Position numbers and translations under genes: made by a program
The notes under the pieces: model-generated
Told to the model about the DNA's origin: nothing
The model's input: only the letters and a program-made list of their open reading frames with translations
Database searches by the model: none
NCBI GenBank assembly: GCA_002790175.1
Contig: PFUQ01000126.1
Span: 1 to 6,166 of the forward strand
Origin: Flavobacteriales bacterium CG_4_9_14_3_um_filter_32_8
GTDB lineage: Bacteria > Bacteroidota > Bacteroidia > Flavobacteriales_E > Vicingaceae
Length of the DNA: 6,166 nt
Direction of reading: 5' to 3'
Part shown: positions 1-5,967 of the stretch, piece after piece
How positions within the stretch are numbered: position 1 is the stretch's first letter
Layout of the letters: each line of letters starts with the position of its first letter

Positions 1-120
1 TATGTCGCTTTGGTCATCAGCCTCGTTGCGAGCAAAAGAGCCAAATAAATATGCTTTCAAAACGGGTCGTGTTTCGAAGTATCTTTTAATAGTTTCAATT
101 CTTTTGGCATCTAGTTTCAT
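1..120 (-). CDS. Minimal nucleotidyltransferase (MNT-type), N-terminal 40 codons, cut by window start
   Basis: Reading leftwards from the ATG at 120-118 gives 40 uninterrupted codons beginning MKLDAKRIETIKRYFE. They reach the sequence GSFARNEADDQSDI (residues 27-40), where the window ends. This matches the GSxARG-(x)n-SDID signature of the polymerase-beta-type nucleotidyltransferase fold: the GS loop binds the nucleotide and the Asp pair that would come next binds metal. In this family the small proteins usually work with a HEPN-domain (DUF86) partner. In the characterised MntA-HepT systems the transferase is an antitoxin that AMPylates the HEPN toxin. The partner would lie outside this window, so a toxin-antitoxin role is inference from the family. 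It follows hemN by 46 nt on the same strand and may be read from a separate promoter. The ORF is truncated only by the window edge, with no internal damage seen. Confidence 0.85.
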   Translation of the reverse strand, partial: MKLDAKRIETIKRYFETRPVLKAYLFGSFARNEADDQSDI

Positions 121-124
121 ATAA

Positions 125-132
125 CAAATGTA
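125..132 (-). promoter_or_regulatory. Candidate -7 box (TACATTTG) for the nucleotidyltransferase gene
   Basis: On the minus strand TACATTTG is an exact match to the Bacteroidota -7 consensus TAnnTTTG. It lies only four bases before the ATG at 120. If used, transcription would begin at or within a few bases of the start codon, giving a leaderless or almost leaderless mRNA. I see no TTG/TTTG at the expected distance for a -33 element, so the call rests on the -7 box alone. Confidence 0.4.
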
Positions 133-166
133 CAAAAATTTCTTGGAGGTGAAGAATTTGAAAACC

Positions 167-1531
167 TTAAATCGTCATCGAAAAAATACGAGTTTTTGGT
201 TGGTTTCTAATTAACTGTAAATCAAAAGCCATACAAACATTTCGAACAAAAGGACGTGCTTTTTCGGGAAGTGTTAATCCATTTTTATGAAAAACTACTA
301 AACCATCTTGCTCCATTTCTTTTAAGCGTTCAATACACTCATTTATTTCTGGAAACTTGAGTTCGTCGGCTTCCCACGAAGTTTCAAAATTGCACATGAT
401 GTTTAAAATGTGTCTTCTAATAATTAAATCTTCTTTACTTAACAAATGACCTCTAAATATGGGAATAATACCTTTGTTTACTACTTCGGTGTATTCTTCA
501 ATAGTTTTTTCATTTTGAGCAAAACTGTACCACGAATCGCTAATAGAACTCATGCCTAAACCAATCATTAGTTGAGTTTTGCTGGCAGTATAGCCCATAA
601 AATTTCGATGTAATTTTTTGGTGGCAATGGCTTTAAACATCGAATCGGTTTTTAAAGCAAAATGATCCATTCCTATTTCTACATAACCCAATTCGCCCAA
701 CATTTTTTTGCCTGTTTCATACAATTCACGTTTTTCTTCGGCACTTGGCAAATCGTTCTCATCGAAACCTCTTTGTCCAACACCTTTAATCCAAGGCACA
801 TGAGCATAACTATAAAATGCAATTCGATCGGGTTTTAGTTGTTTGGTTTTTTGTATGGTATCGATAATACTTTTTTTTGTTTGATGTGGTAATCCAAACA
901 CTAAATCCTGACTTACCGATGTATAGCCAATTTCTCTACTCCAGTCGGTTACTTTTTTTACGGTTTCAAAGGGTTGAATTCGATTGATAGTTTTTTGTAC
1001 TTTAGGGTCATAATCCTGTACGCCAAAACTATTTCTTCGAAAACCTAACTCATATAAAGTTTGTAAATGTTCTTTAGTGGTGTTGTTGGGATGAGCTTCA
1101 AAACTAAACTCATAACCTTTGGCAATTGTCGCTTTAGAAAGAATTCCTTTGATTAATTTTTCTAAGTTTTTTGGGCTAAAAAAAGTAGGAGTTCCACCGC
1201 CTAAATGTATTTCTTTGATGGAAGGTTTTTCAGAAAATAAGTTACAATACAACTCCCATTCTTTTAATACAGTTTCGATGTAAGGCTGCTCCACATTGTG
1301 TTGTTTGGTAATCCTTTTGTGGCAACCACAAAAAGTACACAAGCTTTCACAGTATGGTAAATGAATATAAATGCTAATTCCTTCGGTTCTATTGCTTTCA
1401 TTAAAAGCTTTTTTTGCTGTTGATATCCAGTCGTTGTAGGCTATTCCTTTTTCGTTCCAGAATGGAACTGTTGGATAACTGGTGTAACGTGGACCAGCAA
1501 TGTTGTATTTTTGAAGAAGTGAATTTTTCAT
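167..1531 (-). CDS. hemN: Oxygen-independent coproporphyrinogen III oxidase (HemN)
   Basis: This radical-SAM enzyme oxidatively decarboxylates two propionate side chains of coproporphyrinogen III to form protoporphyrinogen IX without O2. It is a cytoplasmic heme-synthesis step used when oxygen is scarce. The N-terminus KYNIAGPRYTSYPT is typical of true HemN. The 4Fe-4S/SAM motif is CESLCTFCGC at residues 61-70 (Cys61, 65, 68 plus the extra Cys70 seen in HemN), followed by GGGTP at 111-115. Glu145, Gln172, Arg184 and Asp209 fall where conserved SAM or substrate-binding residues are expected. The 454-residue length is normal for HemN, and the extra Cys and N-terminus argue against HemW, which is shorter. 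The start codon directly abuts the stop codon of the upstream 156-residue gene (TAAATG), so translation is probably coupled. It is the fourth gene of the gldB-led run and appears intact. Confidence 0.96.
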   Translation of the reverse strand: MKNSLLQKYNIAGPRYTSYPTVPFWNEKGIAYNDWISTAKKAFNESNRTEGISIYIHLPYCESLCTFCGCHKRITKQHNVEQPYIETVLKEWELYCNLFSEKPSIKEIHLGGGTPTFFSPKNLEKLIKGILSKATIAKGYEFSFEAHPNNTTKEHLQTLYELGFRRNSFGVQDYDPKVQKTINRIQPFETVKKVTDWSREIGYTSVSQDLVFGLPHQTKKSIIDTIQKTKQLKPDRIAFYSYAHVPWIKGVGQRGFDENDLPSAEEKRELYETGKKMLGELGYVEIGMDHFALKTDSMFKAIATKKLHRNFMGYTASKTQLMIGLGMSSISDSWYSFAQNEKTIEEYTEVVNKGIIPIFRGHLLSKEDLIIRRHILNIMCNFETSWEADELKFPEINECIERLKEMEQDGLVVFHKNGLTLPEKARPFVRNVCMAFDLQLIRNQPKTRIFSMTI

Positions 1532-2002
1532 TTATCTAATTCTATTTTTAAAATAATATCCTAACACAAACGCAACACAACCAGGTTTAGTGTCGTTTAC
1601 AATTTCGTAAGATACCATTAATTTTTTTTGAGGAAATTCTAGGGTTATTTCATAGGTATCATCTTTTGTTTTTTCGGCAGTTTCGGAGCTAAAAACCAAT
1701 TCATATTTTCCAACACCTCTTTTATTGCCAATGTCGTGTAAATTTATTACAACACCTTCAGGCATTTTAGAAACATCAAAAACTAATTTATAAACGACTC
1801 CTTTAAAAAGGTCAATTTGGTATTCTTCTTTTGACGTGTTTTCTGAGGTTGTTATTTCTGAAACCCTAGCGTTATCATACTCTGCGGCACCCAATAGTTG
1901 ATAAATCCGTTTGTTGGTTAATCGTTCACATTGAGCAAAAGTGTTTGAGCAACTTAAAACAACTACTAACAAAAATAATATGGAATGTTTTTTACTAGTC
2001 AT
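1532..2002 (-). CDS. Exported hypothetical protein, 156 aa, between gldC and hemN
   Basis: I do not recognise this family. The first 24 residues form a signal peptide: basic MTSKK, a hydrophobic core ILFLLVVVL, then SNTFA followed by Gln24. This gives a likely signal peptidase I site at A|Q, common in Bacteroidota. The mature part is about 133 residues, rich in charged and beta-prone stretches, and ends GCVAFVLGYYFKNRIR. Cys25, just after the predicted cut, and Cys142 near the C-terminus could form a disulfide; this is inference. LSC at residues 16-18 superficially resembles a lipobox, but Leu at the -2 position and the good A|Q site make a lipoprotein less likely. The gene begins 2 nt after gldC stops and its stop touches the hemN start, so it is almost certainly co-transcribed. 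That position suggests a periplasmic or envelope protein in a motility and envelope operon, but gives no specific function. Confidence 0.8.
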   Translation of the reverse strand: MTSKKHSILFLLVVVLSCSNTFAQCERLTNKRIYQLLGAAEYDNARVSEITTSENTSKEEYQIDLFKGVVYKLVFDVSKMPEGVVINLHDIGNKRGVGKYELVFSSETAEKTKDDTYEITLEFPQKKLMVSYEIVNDTKPGCVAFVLGYYFKNRIR

Positions 2003-2004
2003 TT

Positions 2005-2343
2005 TTATTTATTGGTGTTGACTAACATTTTTTCTCCAATCATCTTTCCAAATTCTCTCATTTCGTTGGCAATTTCCGAATCATTGGTGGCTCTTTCGTA
2101 AGTATCCGACATAGTTATCAACGACTGAAAAAAGAAATGTTTCATTTCAGAAAGCATCATGTCTTTGGTCCATAAATCAAAACGCAATGTATTATTTTCT
2201 GTAGCATCCCACAAGCTGATAATCATTGCCTTTGCCTCTTTTAACCCTTCTATTCCTGCATCCGTTGCATCCCATTCTATTTTTTCTGGAATATGGTTTT
2301 CGTCGAGCGTAACTTTAAAATTGATTTCAGATTTGTTTTTCAT
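2005..2343 (-). CDS. gldC: Gliding motility protein GldC
   Basis: A 112-residue soluble protein with no signal peptide or membrane segment, recognised as GldC. The pattern begins KSEINFKVTLDENHIPEKIEW (residues 4-24), followed by EAKAMIISLWDATENNTLRF (36-55), DLWTKDM (56-62), then a helix with FFFQSLITMSDTYERAT (70-86). In Flavobacterium johnsoniae gldC lies next to gldB, and its loss affects gliding less severely than loss of gldB. Its biochemical role is not defined and the protein is thought to be cytoplasmic. Here it starts 42 nt after the gldB stop, the only sizeable gap in the four-gene run, and ends 2 nt before the next gene. The length is normal and no damage is visible. An antisense reading frame across it (2159-2377) is a shadow. 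Confidence 0.93.
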   Translation of the reverse strand: MKNKSEINFKVTLDENHIPEKIEWDATDAGIEGLKEAKAMIISLWDATENNTLRFDLWTKDMMLSEMKHFFFQSLITMSDTYERATNDSEIANEMREFGKMIGEKMLVNTNK

Positions 2344-2385
2344 TTTTTTATATTATTCATTAATCAATAACCAATAATCATTCAT

Positions 2386-3408
2386 TTATGGTTTATACTT
2401 AGATTCGTTTAATATTTTTTGTGCATCATTTTCTTTCATTAACTGTTCCAAACTGATGGATGGATTTTTTTTCATGTATGCTTTCACAATTTGCCAGCCA
2501 ACCCAATGTCCAACTCTTCCTGGGCTACCTTCTGGAAACCCTTGAATAAATGGAGACTCGCCCATGTATTTCATTATTTCAGGAGTCTCTTTTACATACA
2601 ATAAATTATTGTCAATTAGGTAAAACCAAATGGGTTGCTCATTGTCTTCACACCATTTAATTTGAGCTGAAGTGTAGCTAATTTTTGTAGTACTCGGTTC
2701 ACCTGGAATTAGTGCATCCAACAAGTACAACAATTTACCTTGATGAATCATTTCTGTTAATAGGTTGGCGTTACTTTCTTTGAGTTCAAATTCAGTAGTT
2801 ATCCAACCCAAAATTGCTCCTGAAACTAAACTTTCTTTATTCATGAAAGAGGTTTTATAATTGGGCAAACCAAGTTGTGCATAAGCAGCATATTTTTCTC
2901 CTAGAAACATATCCAAACCAATACCTAAATAGGTTTTATTGTCGGTAGTAATGGCGTAATTAAATCCAGAAATAAAAGTGATGATTTCGGGAATGGGTTT
3001 GTTAGGAAAATAATAATGATAATGCTTAAAGGCATTTTCTAATTGATTTTGATAAGGAGAAAAATTGGTATAAATTTTAGCTACATCTGTTTTAATTTCT
3101 TTAATGTACGAGTCGGTTATAAAAGAATTCAATTGTAAATTGATGTTAGGATTTTCAATGGAACCAATGTTAATCACGCTTTCGGTATAATCGTGAAAAA
3201 ATAATTGGTATTTTTTAGACAAACTTTCAACATCAGTTGGTGTTATAGCCGATTGATAAGCAAATAAATCTTGGTCGAAACGTTTTACTTTTAAGTCAAT
3301 TTTTACATCGGCAACATCAATAGTTAAGGGGTTGTTTTCACACGACAAAAAAAGCACACAAAGTACTAAAGTTATCAAGGTTTGAGGTGTTGAAAAATTG
3401 ACTTTCAT
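2386..3408 (-). CDS. gldB: Gliding motility lipoprotein GldB
   Basis: GldB is a cell-envelope lipoprotein required for surface gliding in flavobacteria, and homologues also occur in non-gliding Bacteroidota. The protein begins with a hydrophobic signal segment (residues about 9-22) ending in a lipobox LFLSC, so Cys23 should be lipidated and become the mature N-terminus. Family-like features follow: VKRFDQDLFA (41-50), ISGFNYAI (146-153), LGIGLDMFLG (161-170), TEMIHQGKLLYLLDALIPG (218-236), KWCEDNEQPIWFYLI (251-265) and GSPGRVGHWVGWQIVKAYM (294-312). At 340 residues it is about normal length for the family. It is the first gene of the leftward run gldB-gldC-exported protein-hemN and diverges from an outer-membrane protein gene across 54 bp. 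No clear TAnnTTTG box was found for it in that interval. The exact mechanism of GldB is not established. Confidence 0.94.
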   Translation of the reverse strand: MKVNFSTPQTLITLVLCVLFLSCENNPLTIDVADVKIDLKVKRFDQDLFAYQSAITPTDVESLSKKYQLFFHDYTESVINIGSIENPNINLQLNSFITDSYIKEIKTDVAKIYTNFSPYQNQLENAFKHYHYYFPNKPIPEIITFISGFNYAITTDNKTYLGIGLDMFLGEKYAAYAQLGLPNYKTSFMNKESLVSGAILGWITTEFELKESNANLLTEMIHQGKLLYLLDALIPGEPSTTKISYTSAQIKWCEDNEQPIWFYLIDNNLLYVKETPEIMKYMGESPFIQGFPEGSPGRVGHWVGWQIVKAYMKKNPSISLEQLMKENDAQKILNESKYKP

Positions 3409-3434
3409 TAACAGCTTTAAGAATTTTTTATGGC

Positions 3435-3442
3435 TAAATTTG
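3435..3442 (+). promoter_or_regulatory. Candidate -7 box (TAAATTTG) for the beta-barrel protein-nadE pair
   Basis: TAAATTTG matches TAnnTTTG exactly and ends 20 nt before the ATG at 3463, a sensible distance giving a leader of roughly 12-16 nt. It lies in the 54-bp gap between divergent gldB and the beta-barrel gene, so promoters for both directions must overlap or sit very close. A TTG at the usual -33 spacing is not apparent. Confidence 0.45.
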
Positions 3443-3462
3443 TAAAGATTTATTAATAATTT

Positions 3463-4257
3463 ATGTTACAAAAAACAAAAGTACTCACTTTAATACTATT
3501 TGGCTTATTATTTTTAAACCTTTCTGCTCAGGAAGATAATTTTAGCAATGACCCTGAAGCAAAACTACCTGATAGTGAACGAAAATATAGGTTTGGTTTA
3601 CAGTTTAGTCCAAACATCGCATGGTTTAAATCCAATACTACTGGATATAAAAATGAAAGAATGAATATTGGCTTTAGCTATGGTTTATCTTTTGAATACT
3701 TTATGACACAAAATTATATGATTTCAACTGGAATTATTATGCTTAACTCTGGAGGGGAATTATCTTATAAAGGAACTATATATAGTTATCAAGCAGATAT
3801 TATTAGTTCCTATGATTTAAGCTATGTTGAAATTCCTTTGGTTTTAAAATTACGCACCAACGAAATTGGATACCTTACCTATTTCGGACAATTTGGATTG
3901 AAAACAGGTCTTTTTTATGGCTCCAAAGTAGAACATTCTTATACTTACAATGATTTACAATCACCAATTCCTTTAAGTTATTCAAAAAAGATAAATAATG
4001 TATCTGGTGATATCAATTTTATCAATGTCTATTTAGTTTTAGGAGGTGGAATAGAATACAACATTTCTGGTAACACCATCTTAATGTTAGGGTTAACTTT
4101 TAATAATGGTTTTGTTAATCAATTAGACAAGAAAATTCCTGTGTTCGATACCAATGGTAATGTTGTGCTAGACCAATATGAAAATACTTTATATTCGGAC
4201 AAAAAAGCGAGTGCCAATTTAAATTACGTTGCACTAAACTTTGGAATTTATTTTTAA
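3463..4257 (+). CDS. Outer-membrane beta-barrel protein (broad PorT-like / OMP_b-brl type)
   Basis: A 264-residue protein with a clear signal peptide (MLQKTK, hydrophobic core to about residue 20, then NLSA|QED). The mature protein consists of alternating hydrophobic/polar strands typical of a small outer-membrane barrel: YRFGLQFSPNIAWFK (42-56), a glycine-rich NIGFSYGLSFEYFM (68-81), MISTGIIMLNSGGELSYKG (86-104), repeated YxEIPLVLKLR-like segments (121-131), LVLGGGIEYNISG (about 192-204) and a C-terminal NYVALNFGIYF. The terminal Phe is the usual beta-signal. Databases often label such proteins 'PorT family', but that covers many barrels. I would not equate it with the type IX secretion component PorT/SprT, because the sequence looks like the generic class. 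The substrate or role is unknown. It is followed 6 nt later by nadE on the same strand, so the two are likely co-transcribed from the promoter facing away from gldB. Confidence 0.85.
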   Translation: MLQKTKVLTLILFGLLFLNLSAQEDNFSNDPEAKLPDSERKYRFGLQFSPNIAWFKSNTTGYKNERMNIGFSYGLSFEYFMTQNYMISTGIIMLNSGGELSYKGTIYSYQADIISSYDLSYVEIPLVLKLRTNEIGYLTYFGQFGLKTGLFYGSKVEHSYTYNDLQSPIPLSYSKKINNVSGDINFINVYLVLGGGIEYNISGNTILMLGLTFNNGFVNQLDKKIPVFDTNGNVVLDQYENTLYSDKKASANLNYVALNFGIYF

Positions 4258-4263
4258 TCAGCT

Positions 4264-5055
4264 ATGAACGCTAAAAATGTAAAAACACATATCGTTAACT
4301 GGTTGCTGGATTATACAAAACAAGCTGGCATCAAAGGGTTCGTTATTGGAATTTCAGGAGGCATAGACTCTGCCGTTACTTCAGCATTAGGTGCCGAAAC
4401 GGGGTTGCCTTTATTGTGCGTAGAAATGCCCATTTATCAAGATAATAAACAAGTTGAAAGAGCAAAAAAACATATTAATTTTTTGGAAAAAAAATACCCC
4501 AATGTAAGTAGGGTGGAAGTTGAATTAACACACATTTACGATTCTTTTTTAGCCGCATTACCTGTAGTGAAGGAAGATGAAAAATGGCAATTGAGTTTGA
4601 TTAATTCCAGAGCTCGTTTACGTATGACTACATTGTATTATTTTGCTGCACTTCATACTTATTTGGTGTTGGGAACTGGCAATAAAGTAGAGGATTTTGG
4701 TGTTGGTTTTTTTACCAAATATGGCGATGGTGGAGTAGATTTAAGCCCAATTGCCGACTTGGTAAAATCGGAAGTTTATGAATTGGGTAGTGAGTTGGGT
4801 ATTATCACCGAAATTATGAAAGCTCCACCAACAGACGGACTTTGGGGTGACGACAGAACCGATGAAGACCAAATCGGAGCATCTTATCCTGAGTTAGAAT
4901 GGGCAATGGATATTTTGGCTAATGGAATTATTGATTTTAACACTTTTACCGAAAGACAAAAGGAAGTGTTAGCTATTTATACTCGAATGAATAGAGCCAA
5001 TCAACATAAAATGAACCCCATACCAACTTGTGTAATTCCTAAAGAAATAAAGTGA
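4264..5055 (+). CDS. nadE: NH3-dependent NAD+ synthetase (NadE)
   Basis: This cytoplasmic enzyme catalyses the last step of NAD biosynthesis: deamido-NAD+ plus ATP and ammonia give NAD+, AMP and pyrophosphate. The N-type ATP-pyrophosphatase loop is SGGIDSA at residues 31-37. Further family motifs are SRARLRMTTLYYFA (115-128), GTGNKVEDFGVGFFTKYGDGG (137-157) and DLSPIADLVKSEVYELG (159-175). The C-terminal lid region is APPTDGLWGDDRTDEDQIG (188-206). At 263 residues there is no N-terminal glutaminase (nitrilase-like) domain, so it should use free ammonia or depend on another protein to supply it. The start at 4264 is the natural one, just upstream of the conserved core and 6 nt after the barrel gene. 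The TGA stop is 3 nt from the end of the convergent broken toxin gene, with no hairpin terminator between them. Confidence 0.96.
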   Translation: MNAKNVKTHIVNWLLDYTKQAGIKGFVIGISGGIDSAVTSALGAETGLPLLCVEMPIYQDNKQVERAKKHINFLEKKYPNVSRVEVELTHIYDSFLAALPVVKEDEKWQLSLINSRARLRMTTLYYFAALHTYLVLGTGNKVEDFGVGFFTKYGDGGVDLSPIADLVKSEVYELGSELGIITEIMKAPPTDGLWGDDRTDEDQIGASYPELEWAMDILANGIIDFNTFTERQKEVLAIYTRMNRANQHKMNPIPTCVIPKEIK

Positions 5056-5058
5056 TGC

Positions 5059-5518
5059 TTATAACTCTCCTGTTTTTATCAGAATTTCTTTTTTGAGTTT
5101 TTCACTAATCCAAACATCCTTTTTAGTCAACTCATTCAACAAAGGTTTCAGTTCGTTAATCAGTCCACTTGTTTTTGCTTTAAGTAAAATGCCAATTGTT
5201 CCTGTTACTTTTAAATCAGCATGTTTCGCGTGGGAATCGACCAAGTTTCTCATCAAGAATAATCAAATCAGCGTTTAATTCAGTTGCTAAAACAATCGCC
5301 TCTGCTTCTCCTGAATCAAGGTCTAAAAAGTATTTAACAGCCTGTTTGTCTTGAATTTCAACAATCTTTTTTTGATAAATCTTTGTAAAATTCTTTGGCT
5401 TTACCAGCTTCAATTTCGTAATAAACAGCTACAGGAATATAAATCTGAGTATAAAGTTGCTTTAATAAATCAAGTCGATTTAGTTTTAATAAGGATATTT
5501 TGAAACAACTTTAGGCAT
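5059..5518 (-). pseudogene. Decayed DUF3368 / PIN-domain toxin with three reading-frame lesions
   Basis: Joining three frames restores a DUF3368-type PIN protein, a VapC-like predicted ribonuclease toxin. The ATG at 5518-5516 reads MPKVVSKYPY and stops at 5488-5486. A second frame (5498 to 5358) reads ISLLKLNRLDLLKQLYTQIY, then IPVAVYYEIEAGKAKEFYKD. A third (down to 5216) contains YFLDLDSGEAEAIVLATE and ADLIILDEKLGR. A fourth (down to 5059) contains LKVTGTIGILLKAKTSGLI and KPLLNELTKKDVWIS. The breaks are a loss of about 13 nt near 5500, one extra base in an A7 tract (T7 at 5367-5373), and one extra base in a C3 tract (G3 at 5232-5234). Correcting these gives 156 residues, normal for the family. 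The first lesion removes the SDTS-like segment expected to carry the first catalytic Asp; the later GEAEA Glu and LDEK Asp remain. The start overlaps the upstream antitoxin by 8 nt, typical of a coupled pair. Confidence 0.85.
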
Positions 5519-5762
5519 TTGAGATATCTTCGTTTAAATCATTTATATCGTAAGCACCAAAAACTGAAACATTGTATTTTGCAAGCAATTCCAAAAAATC
5601 AACTCTGGTTAATCCTAAAACTCGTGCAGCAACACCTGATGAAACTTTGCCTAATTCAAAAAGTTTAACTAATGAACTTGATTTCATTTCGTGTTCAAAA
5701 TCCTTTCCGCTAAATGTATTAGCTAAAGATTCAGGGTATTCTATTTTTATCATTCCTTTCAT
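5511..5762 (-). CDS. UPF0175-family antitoxin, apparently orphaned
   Basis: An 83-residue protein of the UPF0175 family, small DNA-binding proteins usually encoded just before a DUF3368/PIN gene and regarded as its antitoxin. Visible features are the N-terminal IKIEYPESLANTF (5-17) and a helical region SSSLVKLFELGKVSSGVAAR (28-47). A helix-turn-helix-like core VLGLTRVDFLELLAKYNVSV (48-67) is followed by an acidic tail ending DLNEDISNA. It would normally neutralise the toxin and repress its own promoter. The chosen start (5762) lies 15 nt past a -7-like box. Met4 at 5753 is an alternative, also plausible since family members often start just before the IEYPE strand. The ORF is full-length and undamaged although its toxin partner is broken, so it is likely a remnant, or it may regulate in trans. 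Confidence 0.88.
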   Translation of the reverse strand: MKGMIKIEYPESLANTFSGKDFEHEMKSSSLVKLFELGKVSSGVAARVLGLTRVDFLELLAKYNVSVFGAYDINDLNEDISNA

Positions 5763-5777
5763 TTTTTTGCTTTTTTA

Positions 5778-5785
5778 CAAAGATA
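5778..5785 (-). promoter_or_regulatory. Candidate -7 box (TATCTTTG) for the UPF0175 antitoxin
   Basis: TATCTTTG on the minus strand matches TAnnTTTG exactly and ends 15 nt before the antitoxin ATG at 5762, leaving a leader of about 8-10 nt. A TTG is present upstream but only 11 nt away, too close for a standard -33 element. If real, this is the promoter such an antitoxin would be expected to autoregulate. Confidence 0.45.
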
Positions 5786-5827
5786 ACGAAATCACTCAAG
5801 ATTCGATTGTTACGCTGTGTTCCTTTT

Positions 5828-5960
5828 TTGCTAACGTGATTTTATAAGATTTGTGCGACGTAAAAATCGGAGATTTTTCCGCCGTAGCAATATTTTTATT
5901 GAATGTTTGTCGGTTTCTGTTAGTTCAAATTTAAGCATAAATTTTATGAGGTGTTGGCAA
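5828..5960 (+). repeat. 133-nt imperfect inverted-repeat element with nested hairpin
   Basis: The ends TTGCTAAC (5828-5835) and GTTGGCAA (5953-5960) pair over 8 positions. After a three-base bulge (GTG, 5836-5838) pairing can resume at 5839 and continue to 5856 against 5935-5952. Together this is about 26 base pairs, and all six non-Watson-Crick positions are G-T when the plus strand folds. The apical region holds a second stem, AAAAATC (5862-5868) and GATTTTT (5872-5878) around the loop GGA, with flanking partial pairing (TGC 5854-5856 with GCA 5887-5889; ACG with CGT). No ORF is supported inside it. It sits 7 nt after the stop of the truncated gene at the right edge. It could be a small non-autonomous mobile repeat, an attC-like recombination site, or a structured RNA or attenuator. 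The sequence alone does not decide between these. Confidence 0.5.
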
Positions 5961-5967
5961 CTGGCTT

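Noticed and set aside
1949..1960. Lipoprotein signal (LSC at residues 16-18) in the 156-residue exported protein
   Set aside because: Leu at the position before Ser is a poor lipobox fit, and a strong signal peptidase I site (TFA|Q) follows six residues later.
2159..2377. Plus-strand open frame of 72 codons, hydrophobic
   Set aside because: Antisense to gldC, which is a confident family match. The hydrophobicity is a by-product of the opposite-strand codons.
5041..5070. Hairpin terminator between convergent nadE and the broken toxin
   Set aside because: Only 3 nt separate the two stop codons and no stem with a T-run is visible there.
5367..5373. Programmed frameshifting or polymerase slippage at the A7 tract rescuing the toxin
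   Set aside because: Restoring the frame needs a +1 shift, whereas A-AAA-AAG sites favour -1. A stop 11 codons from the start, the missing Asp region and a second break at 5232-5234 would still abolish the protein.
5216..5413. A separate 65-residue protein starting at the TTG at 5413
   Set aside because: Its first 15 or so residues are an out-of-frame reading of the toxin segment around EIEAGKAKEF, and the rest is the middle of the DUF3368 domain. It is a fragment of the pseudogene, not an independent gene.
5572..5847. Plus-strand open frame of 91 codons
   Set aside because: It is almost entirely antisense to the UPF0175 antitoxin, whose family match and promoter context are clear.
5828..5960. 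Canonical integron attC site
   Set aside because: The ends read TGCTAAC and GTTGGCA rather than strict RYYYAAC and GTTRRRY, and no integrase is in the window. It was kept only as a structural resemblance under the repeat element.
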